Source: Sperchopsis tessellata
Lineage: Eukaryota; Arthropoda; Insecta; Coleoptera; Hydrophilidae
Direction: 5' to 3'
NCBI GenBank assembly: GCA_033557685.1
Contig: JAWQRN010000295.1
Location: forward strand, 1 to 32,012
DNA length: 32,012 nucleotides
Positions 1 to 9,279 of the stretch are shown here, piece after piece. The notes beneath the pieces were generated by a model. It was given only the letters and a program-made list of their open reading frames with translations. It did no database searches and was not told the origin of the DNA. A program made the position numbers and the translations under genes. Positions within the stretch are counted from its first letter, which is position 1. Each line of letters begins with the position of its first letter.

Positions 1-90
1 TTATTTGTTTATTTGTTTATTTGTTTATTTGTTTATTTGTTTATTTGTTTATTTGTTTATTTGTTTATTTGTTTATTCGTTTATTTATTT
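1..90. repeat. (TTATTTGT)n tandem repeat, SINE tail
   Basis: Eight-base unit TTATTTGT repeated about eleven times, with one variant near 78 (TTATTCGT). On the minus strand it is A-rich and directly follows the SINE body, so it is most simply the SINE 3' tail. Confidence 0.9.
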
Positions 91-385
91 AACGGCGGCC
101 TGTTTTCGCTGCTATGGCCAATCACCGACGTCAGGGATTAGGCTCCCTCACCTGAGAATTTTGCTGCATCCAGTGTTCCAGTTGGAATTGGGTTGTTTTA
201 CGTGTACGTGGTCTTGATTTTACCTACAATGGACGGGACCAACAGTTTTACGCCCCTCCCGAAATACGAGCATTACAAAGACTTTACCCCAATCACAAGA
301 AGCCGACCGCGTTTGGGTCTCGAGCCCGAGACCCCACGCTTAGTAGCCTAGTACTTAGACACTGAGCTACGAGACGGCTAACTGG
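1..385 (-). mobile_element. tRNA-derived SINE, 3' tail at window start
   Basis: Read on the minus strand, this GC-richer block begins near 385 with a tRNA-like head. An A-box-like sequence (TAGCTCAGTGTCTAAG) lies at 369-354 and a B-box-like sequence (GGGCTCGAGACCC) at 327-315, with tRNA-like spacing. Such boxes form the internal RNA polymerase III promoter of tRNA-derived SINEs. A non-tRNA body follows to about 91, and the element ends in an octamer repeat tail (1-90). SINEs are non-coding and are mobilised by LINE enzymes. The short open frame across 5-217 is only the tail and body read through. The tail leaves the window, so the far target-site repeat cannot be checked. I do not recognise the named SINE family. 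Confidence 0.7.
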
Positions 386-628
386 GCAGGTTGTATCATA
401 TTATTTAAAATGTACAAAAATATAATATAGTAATTACAAATATTGGCAATAAAACATAACATTTTATCAACATAACCGCCATTTCCTTTTATTCAGGTTT
501 GTAGTAGTAGAAAAAAGAACTGTCTTCGCTTCTTATCTTCTTTCTTATCTGTACACATCAAGTTGTCAGCAAGGTATTTTTTAAGAACGACAAAAATAAA
601 TCTAACATTGTTAGATCATGCGGTTTAG

Positions 629-629
<1 letters not shown>

Positions 630-677
<48 letters not shown>

Positions 678-724
678 GTGGTCGAATCCGGTCGCAATAT
701 TATATATATATATATGTATATATA
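630..724. repeat. (AT)n microsatellite, interrupted
   Basis: A run of AT dinucleotides fills 630-674, and a shorter TA run lies at about 702-724. The 28-base GC-richer interruption between them begins TGTGTGGTCG. The open frame across 558-764 is an artefact of this repeat. Confidence 0.9.
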
Positions 725-964
725 TTAATAAACTTTTTGGAAAGGCAATATTTTTTATTTTCAAAATAAACTTATTTTATACTTAAAATTCGCACTTTCT
801 TTATAAAAGGGTGTGGGTTTTTCCAAGTGTACGAAAGTAATAAACTTAATTAATTGAATCTAACGCAACCGACTGTGGGATGTTTGTTGGACTATATTTC
901 TTTATTTACAGTAACTATTTGCTGCTATACAGTAATGTTAAAATTTTTAAGTTAAAATTTGAAC

Positions 965-1345
965 ATGGCAAAGAAGAACAATTGTTATACAGCGTCGTAT
1001 AAATTAAAAGTAAAAAGTTTCGCGGAACAGTTCGGGAACCATGCAGCAGAAAGATAATTTGAATTACTGGAATACAACGTGCGTTATTGGAGGAAACAAT
1101 ATAAGCGCTAAGAGATAGAAAAGGCGAGGATAGGACGTTTCGGAAAATGAACTTCTAAGTTACAATTAAAGAACGGCGGCATAAAAGTTACACATGATAT
1201 GTTATAACTTCATGCACATGATATCGCAAAGTCTCACAACATATCAGTTAATCTATTTAAAGCTAATAGAGGGCGGCTTCAGCTATTCTTGAAAAAGAAC
1301 GGTCTTTTACTACCGAGAAGAACCACTTCCAGTCTCCTTTGATCC
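965..1345 (+). pseudogene. Pogo/Tigger-like transposase N-terminus, degenerate
   Basis: One reading frame from the ATG at 965 gives a recognisable pogo/CENP-B-like DNA-binding region interrupted by four stop codons. It starts MAKKNNCYTASYKLKVKSFA, followed by the conserved pattern GN-x-AAER and a YWRKQ helix. About 60 residues later come an HDIAK-like segment and RLQLFLKKNGLLLPRRTT, which matches the second helix-turn-helix (Tc5 type). Intact relatives bind the transposon ends through these helices and cut with a DDE domain. No DDE domain follows here, because LINE sequence begins at about 1354. It is dead and 3' truncated. Confidence 0.75.
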
Positions 1346-1353
1346 TGTATACC

Positions 1354-1468
1354 TCAAGTATTCGCACATTCTGTCAGTAGATGTTCCAATATCTCAATCC
1401 CCTCTCCGTACAACCTACACACCTTTTCTTCCCGTGTTAGCCATCGCATGCTAGATCTATCCTCATTG
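1354..1468 (-). pseudogene. LINE reverse-transcriptase C-terminal tail, fragment
   Basis: On the minus strand a short open stretch reads RWLTREEKVCRLYGEG, then IEILEHLLTEC, ending at a stop at 1354. The pattern C-x2-(C/Y)-G-E-x-(E)-T/I-LEHLL-x-EC is the C-terminal cysteine/histidine tail of many arthropod LINE polyproteins. One cysteine of the usual CRLCGE is Y here. No reverse-transcriptase core is recognisable upstream up to about 1600. Confidence 0.55.
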
Positions 1469-1915
1469 CAAAGACAATTTATCCGAAAAACTTAGTAAAG
1501 TCAAAAATACGCTCATGGTCAGCAGGTAGAAATCTTCGATTATACCTCTCCTCCTAGCCAGAACCTGGATATTATTGGCCATGGTCTTCTGTTATATTTT
1601 GGTATAAAAATGTATTGTGTATATGTGGTATAAAATAAAATAATGACCATTTACTGTTATAATTAGTATGAGATCAGTTGGTACATTAACAACTCAAATG
1701 TAAACCTTTACATAAAAGACCCATCTATTGAGGTATTTCACTGCCGGGGAAAATTTCTTCTCGGAATAAAAACCTAAGATAACCAAGAGTACCTTGCTGA
1801 AAAGTTAAACTAACACTCTACATTATAAAACCCATAATACAATTTTTCCTTTATAGCAAACTGCATTATCTAGGCTTAAATGTAACACCTTATTGAAGTA
1901 ACTCTAAACTACTGT

Positions 1916-1918
<3 letters not shown>

Positions 1919-1958
<40 letters not shown>
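1919..1958. repeat. (TA)n microsatellite
   Basis: About twenty TA dinucleotides. It directly abuts the left end of the DNA transposon at 1961-3665, which may mean the element inserted into a TA-rich target. Confidence 0.9.
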
Positions 1959-1961
<3 letters not shown>

Positions 1962-1962
1962 G

Positions 1963-2330
1963 ATGATTCAAAATTACTGGAATACCTGAATATCTTCTAA
2001 ACTATAAAAACTTAAAAAAATGTCAAATAAAAGGTAATAAGTTTTAAGTAATCTACTATACAAACGCATTTTTTTAATACAGGTGTTCTTTTTACTATGG
2101 GAATCATATTCAGCTTATTTTATTTAAATTCTTTATAAAATATCCCATAACTGCTATTATATCCAGTTAGGTATCGCTCGTTTTTAAGAAAATATTTTAG
2201 TTTTGCAACTGATTTTAATTCCTATACTTCAAAATAAACATATTTCCCTATATATACTGTATATTTTAACAAATTTTGAACGATAAGTTCAACAAAATAA
2301 TAAAACCAAAACATTATTTCAAATATTGTA
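1963..2330 (+). repeat. Left inverted arm of mariner-like element
   Basis: Reverse complement of the right arm at 3260-3665. The arm stops just beyond the point where the transposase reading ends (about 2345), so it occupies the place where the transposase C-terminus would normally lie. Confidence 0.65.
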
Positions 2331-2349
2331 AAAACAATATCTAGGTACT

Positions 2350-3025
2350 GTCAAATCTTAATACCATAATGAGGCGGGGCACCATCTTGTTGAAACCAAA
2401 TGCTATTTAGCTCTTTTTCAGTAAAGATATAACGAAGATGATGCATCACTTTATTTTAAAGAAGTTCTAAATATTGTTCAGAAGGTAAAGTGTCTTCAAT
2501 AAAAAATTCTGTGTTCAATAACGCCTAACCATACTTTGACTTATTGAGAATGCTTTGTATGCAATTTCTTGGTACAATGTAGATTTTCCTGTAATTATGC
2601 CTATTTACAGACCCATTCAAACAGAATGTGACCTCACCTGAAAATTAAATATTTCTTAAAATGTCAGGATGATTATTGATTAAGTTTTGTGCAATATCGA
2701 AAAAATACATCCTCTTGTCAGTATCATCTTCCATCAATTCGTCTAGTAATTGAACTTTATACGGAAGCGCTCTTTCTTTTTTTAAAATTCGATCAATAGA
2801 ATCATCATAATCGAGTGCCAATTGCCTTGTACTTATTATGGGAGTATCTACGATTTGCTCTAATATTTCTTGCAACTTATCTTGGGTGGTGATAATTTTC
2901 CGCCGATCCGCTCCATCCGCATTATTTATTGAATGTAAGTTTTCATACCGGTCTAGTGTTCTCTTCTTATTATTAACACTAGTTGGATTCCTATAGGGAA
3001 ACATGTCATTAAACAAATGTCTCAA
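2350..3025 (-). pseudogene. Mariner-superfamily DDE transposase, C-terminally truncated
   Basis: On the minus strand the first 126 residues are open from an ATG at 3025. They include a helix-turn-helix pattern, TPIISTRQLALDYDDSIDRI, typical of insect IS630-Tc1-mariner transposases. After a TAA at 2642 the same frame continues with FSGEVTF-x-LNG, then VNRHNYR, then QYLELL, and ends in the conserved block FQQDGAPPHYG near 2365. Two further in-frame stops occur and no frameshift is needed. The first catalytic aspartate of the usual S-D-E motif is glycine (SGEVTF), and the third acidic motif (SPDLTPLD region) is missing. The protein is therefore inactive twice over. The relative integrity of the first 126 codons could be chance. 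Confidence 0.8.
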
Positions 3026-3259
3026 TTCTCTTAATGACCTCCTTCAGTCACTAATCCCAATTATCATTAGTAAAGTCATGTATTGTGTTAGTTCATTCAT
3101 TTTAGTAAAAACAAAATAGCGTTTTAATCACTGAAAATTCTAGAAATTAGTGTTACCTACCTATAGTTATATGGCTTTATTTTTCAATTAAAATTAACAA
3201 TTTAAGTATTAAGTATATATAATAACTCACAACTGACAACAATATTAGGAGCTGGCATG

Positions 3260-3665
3260 TGTTATTTGCAATGTTTTTGCTATTTTGTTGCATTTCTCGT
3301 GCAATACTGGTTAAAATAACAGTTTATATGCGGAAATATTTTTATTTTGAAGTATGGGAATTTAGACGAATTGATTGCGATGCGAAACTAAAAGATTTTC
3401 TAAAAAAAAAACGATTCCGAACGTAACGTAATAGTAAATATGAGATATTCAGTGTTACAGAATTTTAGGAATTTCTCTTTGACTATAAAGATTTTCAAAA
3501 AATGTTTAAACAAAACTTTCTCATAAATAATTGTAGAACAGCCTGTATAATAAAAATGCGTTCGTATGATAGATTAGTTAAAACCTATAAACTTTTATTT
3601 GCATTTTTTTAAATTCTTTTTAGTTTAGACATAGTTTCACAAACTTTTTTGGCTCACAACTTGTT
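3260..3665 (-). repeat. Right inverted arm of mariner-like element
   Basis: Partner of the left arm. The inner part (about 3300-3430) and the outer part (about 3531-3660) both align to the left arm. The outer end lies near the CACAAACTTTTTTGGCTCACA block around 3631-3656. Confidence 0.65.
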
Positions 3666-3981
3666 TACTTAAATAATGTTTTGGTGACCAAATTGTTTAG
3701 CGTCTTATTATCCACTTGCTCCTCAACTCTACCCCTGGGGCCAGTAAAGCTCACTCAAATTCAAGCACGTTGTAACACCATAAGTGCTTCAGAATCAGTA
3801 TATTGCGGTATACAATGAGTAAAGAGTAAAAACAATGTTGACAAAAATATATCATTTTAAAGAACTGATATTAGTGCATATAATAATGACAGATATTTTG
3901 GTATATTATGCTATATCAGCATTAAAAGGGTATCGTTTCAGGGATTCTACATGTACATAATTAGTAGCTTATATACAAGGC

Positions 3982-3990
3982 TATATATAT

Positions 3991-4047
<57 letters not shown>
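3982..4047. repeat. (TA)n microsatellite, interrupted
   Basis: Two TA runs separated by a short AAATA interruption. The stretch from 3666 to 3981 before it shows no recognisable feature. The microsatellite lies just downstream of the polyA signal of the candidate exon at 4139-4325. Confidence 0.9.
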
Positions 4048-4051
<4 letters not shown>

Positions 4052-4065
4052 AAGTTCAAAATGTA

Positions 4066-4071
4066 TTTATT
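4066..4071 (-). terminator. Polyadenylation signal AATAAA
   Basis: AATAAA on the minus strand, downstream of the candidate exon at 4139-4325. It counts only if that exon is real. Confidence 0.35.
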
Positions 4072-4138
4072 TTAAAATGTTTAGTTTACATTAACACAAT
4101 GATACATTATACAATTGTGTACGATTGGTTATTTATAA

Positions 4139-4325
4139 CTATACGCATCTGCAACGGGGTAACCTCGCATTATATGCAGTCGAAAATTCTACTGGCAAAA
4201 TATGCGCTCCGCTAGCAAAATCTCGAAATTGCTGAGCGGACGAGGATGGCCGATTGTTTAGCCACATCTGCTGAGGTTGGGCAAAGACTAGATTATTCTG
4301 GACGCTAAGTGGCTGAGACATTTTG
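4139..4325 (-). CDS. Candidate terminal coding exon, unknown product
   Basis: A 60-codon open stretch on the minus strand is clearly GC-richer than its surroundings. It begins MSQPLSVQNNLVFAQPQQM, is rich in Gln, Asn, Ser and Pro, and ends LPRCRCV with a stop at 4139. A possible 3' splice site (AACACTACAG) ends just before 4325, with the ATG at 4321 immediately inside the exon, so the frame may continue from an upstream exon that I cannot identify. An AATAAA lies on the minus strand at 4071-4066, about 70 bases after the stop, which fits a genuine transcript 3' end. No domain is recognised. It could also be a processed pseudogene or chance. The base composition and polyA signal are what favour a gene. 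Confidence 0.35.
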
Positions 4326-4339
4326 CTGTAGTGTTGTAT

Positions 4340-5985
4340 TTACAATATTATATTTTCTATTGAAACAGTGTATTTGTTATATTTATAATGCTGATTTATT
4401 TGTGTTTCTCCACATTTGCGAAGCTCTAAAAAGTATAGTCTTTAGGTATATAGGCATTTAGTTTCATTTTTAAATTTAAAATTTTCCAGCATATTTCTAA
4501 ACAATGGACAGACACCTGCTTTATACCATTATTATTTATAATAATAAATATTACAAATCTCTTAGTGATCGAGTACTGAACCTTGATTAAACTAAGTGAA
4601 ATTCTATTTACGTGCATCTTTTTTTTTGTGTTTAGCTCAAAACCAATATGGGAGTTTTTAATGGTGATGTTATCATTTTATTTATACCTGTATATTAGTT
4701 ATTATGATATGATTTCAAGGTAGTTTATGCTCATTTGTTCAATAATATTCTCTAAAATAGATCCATGTTTTTATTAATATTTCTACATAATTTCTTTTTA
4801 TCATCAAAAATCATAGTCTAAAACATAGGTGGATTATCTAAAATTCAAAGAACAAATCTTTTAAATTCGAAAAAAGTATGCCTTAACACGTTAAGGTAAT
4901 TAGGTATTTTTATTCGAAAAGATTAGCATTCTATGGCGCCGTTTAGATATCAGATCAACATGATTACTTTAAGACAAGTCTACCTTTCTCCTAGATATTT
5001 TCACAACGAATTCAGTGTGGGCAATGCAGTTAGTGAAGTATTGTAAACCTACGACATACGTGTTTTACAGGGGATTTATTAAAACAAGTAGGCGTCGCCG
5101 AAGAATGCCGATTTTATCTGGGTGGCTACTTATGCTTTATTGACTTTTATTTTATAATTATTTCAGATTTATCGTGATACTTTAATGATTATATTACCAT
5201 TGCCGATATATACTTGCAACGTCAAAACGTGTCGTTAATGGCCTGATATACGGTACGATAACTGGTGTGGAAGAATTATGTCGAGCTGTCAGGTTGAAAG
5301 TTGTCTTATGCATTTTCTTTCTATAAATATTTAAGGAAAGGTAGGAGGAATATTTGCATAAACAAAAGAAAGGTGGTCGTTTTACTGATTTGCTGCTAAA
5401 GATTAGTTGCAGGAATACCAAAACGATAAAACATACTATTCGTTGGCGTGCCAAAGACAAGTTGGTAGCATAAAGCCTCAGAAGAAAAAAATAAATAGAA
5501 GCTATTGTTTCCGATTTAGATTTAATGCTTTTAAGTTTAGTCAACCTATATTATATATGATGGAATGATGAGTTGTCTTGTAAGAGACACTGAACGTAAA
5601 CACTGGCGCCGAATATGATACATATCATTTTTTGGTTGTCTCCAGGTTTGCACTTGATTATACATGCAGAAACGAATAATATGGATTAAATGATGCAAAT
5701 TCAAAGTTATCTAAAGTTAAGAACGTATAAGTATAATACATTACTTATAATTCTGAATGTACCACTAAAAAGCCTTGGATTTCACGTTAACTTTCTGAAT
5801 TTAAGGAAACTTTAAAATTACTTGATACTGTAAGTATATATATGTATATATATATATATATATATATTTGAATTTAGATTCAACTGTATCAATATATTAA
5901 GAAACTATAACAATGCTGTCACTTATGCAAGGCTGCAATATTTCTTAGACAGAATAATTGCCGCAGAAAATAAATCGCGTGATGT
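4340..5985. other. Gene-free stretch, no recognised feature
   Basis: AT-rich sequence with a short TA microsatellite at about 5834-5868. A 116-codon minus-strand frame spans 5194-5544, and 63 codons span 4426-4617. Neither shows a domain, a plausible promoter or composition above background, so I do not call them genes. Confidence 0.6.
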
Positions 5986-5989
5986 ACGT

Positions 5990-7353
5990 ACTGGTCTGCG
6001 GTTTAATTTTTTCCTGAGGTCAAGATTTTTATAGCTGTTCTTATAAATTTTGTGCATGATGAATTCAAAAATATAACCCATTTTGCTCAAGAAGGTCAGA
6101 TTTTTTTACTACCTCGATTTTTAGAAAGTTGGTATTATGGAAATATATCATATAACGGTTATGAAACTATGATGTGTATATTATAAAAGTATATATATGA
6201 AATGATACAGACACACCATTATTATGGATGAAAGGACTTTCGTGTATGTTTTAAATCTGGAATATCTCTCTTGAGGCACCAGCAATAGTCTGCAAGCATG
6301 TTCACATCCCCGCGACCCTGGTACCTTTCGTCCATCACTCGAATGTCTTCTTGAAAGGGCTCGTCTTGCTCTTCGCTATAACCCCTCAGTTTTCAGGAAA
6401 GTATTCTAAATGCGAGCTGAGAAAATGCATCTTTATGGACATACATACCTGGAAGCTCCGCAGGAGTTCCTCAGCAATATATTCATACTCTGCGCTCCTA
6501 TGGTTACCCAGGAAGTTTTTGATTATGGACTTCAATGCGAGCCAGGCATATTCTCGTCAAATTTATCATCTATCATAAGCTCCCTGATCTGAGGGCCGTC
6601 AAAAATACCTGTCTTTAGTTTTGCCTCACTGACGCGTGGAAACTTCTGATTTGCGCATGCAAAAGCTCTACTTTCTTTGTTGAGTACCTTTTTCATAAGA
6701 CCAAGTTTGATGTGGAGCGGCGGAAGTTAATTTTCTGAGGATCCACGAGAGCATGTGATTGAACAATGTGCGAACCTGGTTTCAGGCCAGGTCTTACTTC
6801 CCAGACGCGTTTGACATAGTACTCCTTATCTGCCCAACTATTCCACAGCCATAGTAAAATAGGGATATTTAGTGTAGCCGCCTTGACCCAGCTCAAAGGA
6901 CACAACTTATAATTACGTATATATATGTGTATATAACATAGCTACAAAATTAACACAATGAGCAAGTACAATTTAAACAACGCCAAACCAACATACCTTT
7001 AGTTCTCCGCACATCTTCCAATTTTGTTGCTTATACTTCACAGCAGTTAGAAAATGTTCAATGTTACTATAATTTTCAGTCATCTGAACCGAATGACCCA
7101 CTGGAACAGAAGAGATCTTGTTACCAAAGTTCCTGGAAAGGCCATTTCTTCCATATTAACTATAGTTATATCTAATGATGAATGTAAGTCTGCCTGGTGA
7201 CAATACAAACATTTATTTCCATAATACCTACTTTCTAAAAATTGAGGTAGCAAAATACTTGACCTGATTGAGCAAAATGAGTTGAATTTAGCATTCACTA
7301 CATATAAATGAACAGCTATAAAAATTTTAACCTCAAAAATGACGCAGACCAGT
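5990..7353. mobile_element. Unnamed element: inverted arms around a pseudogene
   Basis: The plus-strand segment 5990-6148 matches the reverse complement of 7214-7353 at roughly 80% by eye. Shared blocks include ACTGGTCTGCG at the outer end, TTTTTATAGCTGTTC, CATTTTGCTCAA, and TTTTTAGAAAGT followed by GGTATTATGGAAATA at the inner end. Between the arms lies the minus-strand pseudogene described at 6235-7290. The arrangement fits a DNA transposon with terminal inverted repeats of about 140-160 bp and a total length near 1.36 kb, but no clear target-site duplication is visible. Two opposed copies of one repeat flanking the pseudogene by accident is the alternative. Confidence 0.5.
6235..7290 (-). 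pseudogene. Broken copy of arthropod repeat-encoded 'ADYCW-LKRD' protein
   Basis: Fragments of one protein follow each other in order on the minus strand, with shifts between frames. They are a CLYCHQADLHSSLDITI segment (about 7210-7160), VPVGHSVQMTENYSN ending NWKMCGELK (about 7110-6998), a GQGGYTKYPYF patch, LWLWNSWADKEYYVKRVW and LVDPQKI (6880-6725), PPLHIKLGLMKK (about 6715), FDGPQIRELM, and finally MDERYQGRGDVNMLADYCW then LKRD (about 6330-6260). From memory this order matches a large family of uncharacterised, multi-copy proteins in insect and other invertebrate genomes. I cannot name its transposon superfamily. Frameshifts, a deletion after the CYC-like segment and internal stops make this copy dead. 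A GTATGT donor-like site follows GELK, with a 90-base AT-rich gap before the next block, so an intron may be preserved. Confidence 0.7.
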
Positions 7354-7543
7354 GTTATCAATAGCACCGGGAAACAGCCTCAACGCAGTAATATTTCACC
7401 CGATTTAGATTGCAAAGGTATTTAACGACATCTTCACTAATGTAGCATCGCACATTTCCCGATAATTTCATAATAATAATATTATGGCTGATTATGCCCA
7501 CATCTACCTCTCTGAGCATACAATGTTTCTGCATTCAGTTTCC

Positions 7544-8078
7544 AAAAACCAAATTTTTATTATTCTTATTGAACTAAAAAGTAAAAGAAGTTCTGGGACT
7601 CTGCCTTTTTCCATAAAACGATATTGTCAAAATATAGTTGAACCACTGACAACACTAGCAAATCAGTCTCTTAGTAAGGGAATTTTTCCTAAGCTACTTA
7701 AGGCTGTTATTAAATTATCACGGTTTCCTTAAGGTTAACGGTCCATTTTGGACTTTTCCATAAACCACAATATTCTTCTTAAAAAGTTCCGTAGATATGG
7801 AATGAGGGATGTGTCGTTGAAGCCGTTCATTTCATATCTCTCTGGCCGGTCAAGCCATATACTGTGAACGAATTTTTCAATTACTGAAGTGAGAATCGAT
7901 ATTGGTTTGTATTATTTTTTTTAATCTAAAATTTTATTTTGTTTTATTGTGATTCAAAAATTTGCTTTGTTTCCCATACTTTTTATAAGTTTTCCGTTCA
8001 AACTATTTTGTATATTGATACTACTCACATATATTTTTGATATATGTTTCATGAATAAAGATACATTATTATTATTAA
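7544..8078 (+). pseudogene. LINE reverse-transcriptase fragment with 3' tail (CR1/jockey-like)
   Basis: The frame at 7484-7732 contains a reverse-transcriptase fingers pattern: KRSSGTLPFSIK, then VEPLTTLANQSLSKGIFPK, then LLKAVIK, the part before the first catalytic motif of jockey/CR1-type LINEs. After a frameshift, NILLKKFRRYGMRDVSLKPF then SYLSGRSS (about 7770-7855) corresponds to a region beyond the catalytic palm. The Asp-bearing palm motifs between are deleted. A 3' untranslated stretch follows and ends with AATAAAGATACATTATTATTATTA at 8055-8078 (AATAAA and an ATT repeat), a plausible LINE 3' terminus. The copy is inactive. Confidence 0.65.
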
Positions 8079-8169
8079 CTATGGGTTAAAAATGAAATGA
8101 TAGAAAATAATTAAATGCTTTAAAGACATTATTTGGTAGTGTGCCGAATCTACATATGGGGAAAGTATA

Positions 8170-8640
8170 GTAAAAGGAAATGCGTGGTGGAATAATGATG
8201 TTAAGAAAGTGTGTATGATAATAATGAAGCAGATAGCTGAACGATTGCTGACAATATCGGGAATAGGTATGCTTATAGGCTACATTGACATGATTTTATG
8301 AAAATAATTGCTAAGAATATTGTAAACGAAAGTAAAGACGGATTGAGCGCAGGAATAATACAGAATGATTTTGATAAAGCTAAGATTATGTTCTGGAAGA
8401 GAACAAACAAAGTTAAATGAGAAATAAATAATGCAATTAAGAATAAGAAACAGGTGGAATAATTTTGGAAGATTTATAAGTGAGAGAATTTGTATTGTCA
8501 ATACTGAGATGAATATAAATCTTGATGAAGTATCCAGTAAAACAGTATAGGGAGAGATGCTGAATATAACAAAAGTAGAGGAATTGTTGCATGAGCTATT
8601 TAATGCATTTATAGGAAGTTCAATTTTATCAGATGATTGA
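8170..8640 (+). pseudogene. Decayed LINE region upstream of reverse transcriptase
   Basis: Frame fragments read KGNAWWNNDVKK near 8180-8215 and VEELLHELFNAF near 8575-8610. Together they resemble the linker between endonuclease and reverse transcriptase in RTE-like LINEs (WWN-x-EVK and a later ELFN/YFEELLN block). Many stops interrupt it. The similarity is short and from memory, so this is tentative. It lies between a LINE 3' end and the CSP1 3' region. Confidence 0.4.
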
Positions 8641-8707
8641 AAAGTATTTAGTAAAGTAGTGATTGGGAAAGTTTTTGTCCTACGAAAAAAAACGAATTTT
8701 TCATTTT

Positions 8708-8713
8708 TTTATT
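8708..8713 (-). terminator. Polyadenylation signal of CSP1
   Basis: AATAAA on the minus strand about 110 bases past the CSP1 stop, giving a short 3' untranslated region. Confidence 0.65.
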
Positions 8714-8822
8714 CATGAAAATTAAATATAGTTATAACTTTGTGAATCTAATGAGAAAATATAAAAAGAGAATATCATCATAACGTATTAAACATTTTAA
8801 AATTAATTTCCATATAACAATG

Positions 8823-9197
8823 TTAATAAATTTTGTTCAAATAATGCTGGTAATGTTGTTGATGTTCACCATTAGCGTCAAACTTAGCGATCAAAGCATC
8901 CCAGATTTTCTTGTTGTCCTTTATCAAAAAAGTGATAACCTTCTCGACGGATTTACGTTGCATTTCATTGCACTTTTTGCAGTCGGTGACCAACGCATCT
9001 GGAATAACATTCTTCAAAACAGTTCCCTCTTCATTACACTTTCCAGTTCCTAAGAGACACTTTTCGTAGAAATTCAGAAGACGAGGGTTGGCGAGTATGG
9101 CGTCGATGTCGATAGAATCATATTTGTTGGTGTAGAATTCATCGGCTACTCCAAAGCCAATTAAGGCTATGAAACAAACAATTAAGTAAGATTTCAT
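8823..9197 (-). CDS. Chemosensory protein (OS-D family), copy 1
   Basis: Encodes a complete 124-residue chemosensory protein. Residues 1-18 form a hydrophobic signal peptide (cleavage likely after VA-18), so the product is secreted. The mature protein starts DEFYTNKYDSIDID and shows the family's four-cysteine signature C-x6-C-x18-C-x2-C at C47, C54, C73 and C76, expected to form two small disulfide loops. Known family members are compact helical proteins that bind hydrophobic ligands in sensillar lymph and other tissues. No ligand can be inferred here. The ATG at 9197 is chosen because the signal peptide begins there and a TATA box lies about 65-75 bases upstream. The gene has no intron, whereas most described insect CSP genes carry one. 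It is clearly diverged from copies 2 and 3, and is transcribed away from copy 2. Confidence 0.95.
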   Translation of the reverse strand: MKSYLIVCFIALIGFGVADEFYTNKYDSIDIDAILANPRLLNFYEKCLLGTGKCNEEGTVLKNVIPDALVTDCKKCNEMQRKSVEKVITFLIKDNKKIWDALIAKFDANGEHQQHYQHYLNKIY

Positions 9198-9260
9198 CTA
9201 GAATAATGAATTGTACTCTTGGATTTCGGGATTGTACTACAAATGATTCTCAACACTTTG

Positions 9261-9270
9261 GTATATATAC
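9261..9270 (-). promoter_or_regulatory. TATA box of CSP1
   Basis: GTATATATAC on the minus strand, 64-73 bases before the ATG. A transcription start would be expected near 9235-9240. No strong initiator match is seen there. Confidence 0.6.
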
Positions 9271-9279
9271 ACCTAATGT

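Larger units (their letters stand above)
1961..3665 (-). mobile_element. IS630-Tc1-mariner element with very long inverted arms
   Basis: Two inverted arms bracket a mariner-like transposase remnant. The left arm runs about 1963-2330 and the right arm about 3260-3665. Reading inward from both ends, long blocks match with small indels. Examples are TTAAAAAAATG then CAAATAAAAG (about 2012 and 3612), ACGCATTTTT then ATACAGG-TGTTCT (about 2066 and 3531), AGGAATT/GGGAATT with TATTTTGAAGTAT (about 2230 and 3345), and AATGTTTT with TTTTGTTG (about 2300 and 3270). By eye the arms are roughly 70-75% identical. Typical mariner ends are only tens of bases, so arms of 370-400 bp are notable. TA-rich sequence flanks the left end. 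The outermost bases are uncertain by 10-20 bp. Confidence 0.7.

Noticed and set aside
315..369. Functional tRNA gene
   Set aside because: The A and B boxes belong to a SINE with a long non-tRNA body and repeat tail. The acceptor stem does not pair convincingly.
5194..5544. 116-codon minus-strand open frame
   Set aside because: No recognisable domain, AT-rich composition like its surroundings, no promoter or splice support. A PYI-x-x-LT patch briefly recalled Penelope-like proteins, but no other block of that family lies nearby.
8820..9053. 77-codon plus-strand frame opposite CSP1
   Set aside because: Antisense shadow of a well-supported gene.
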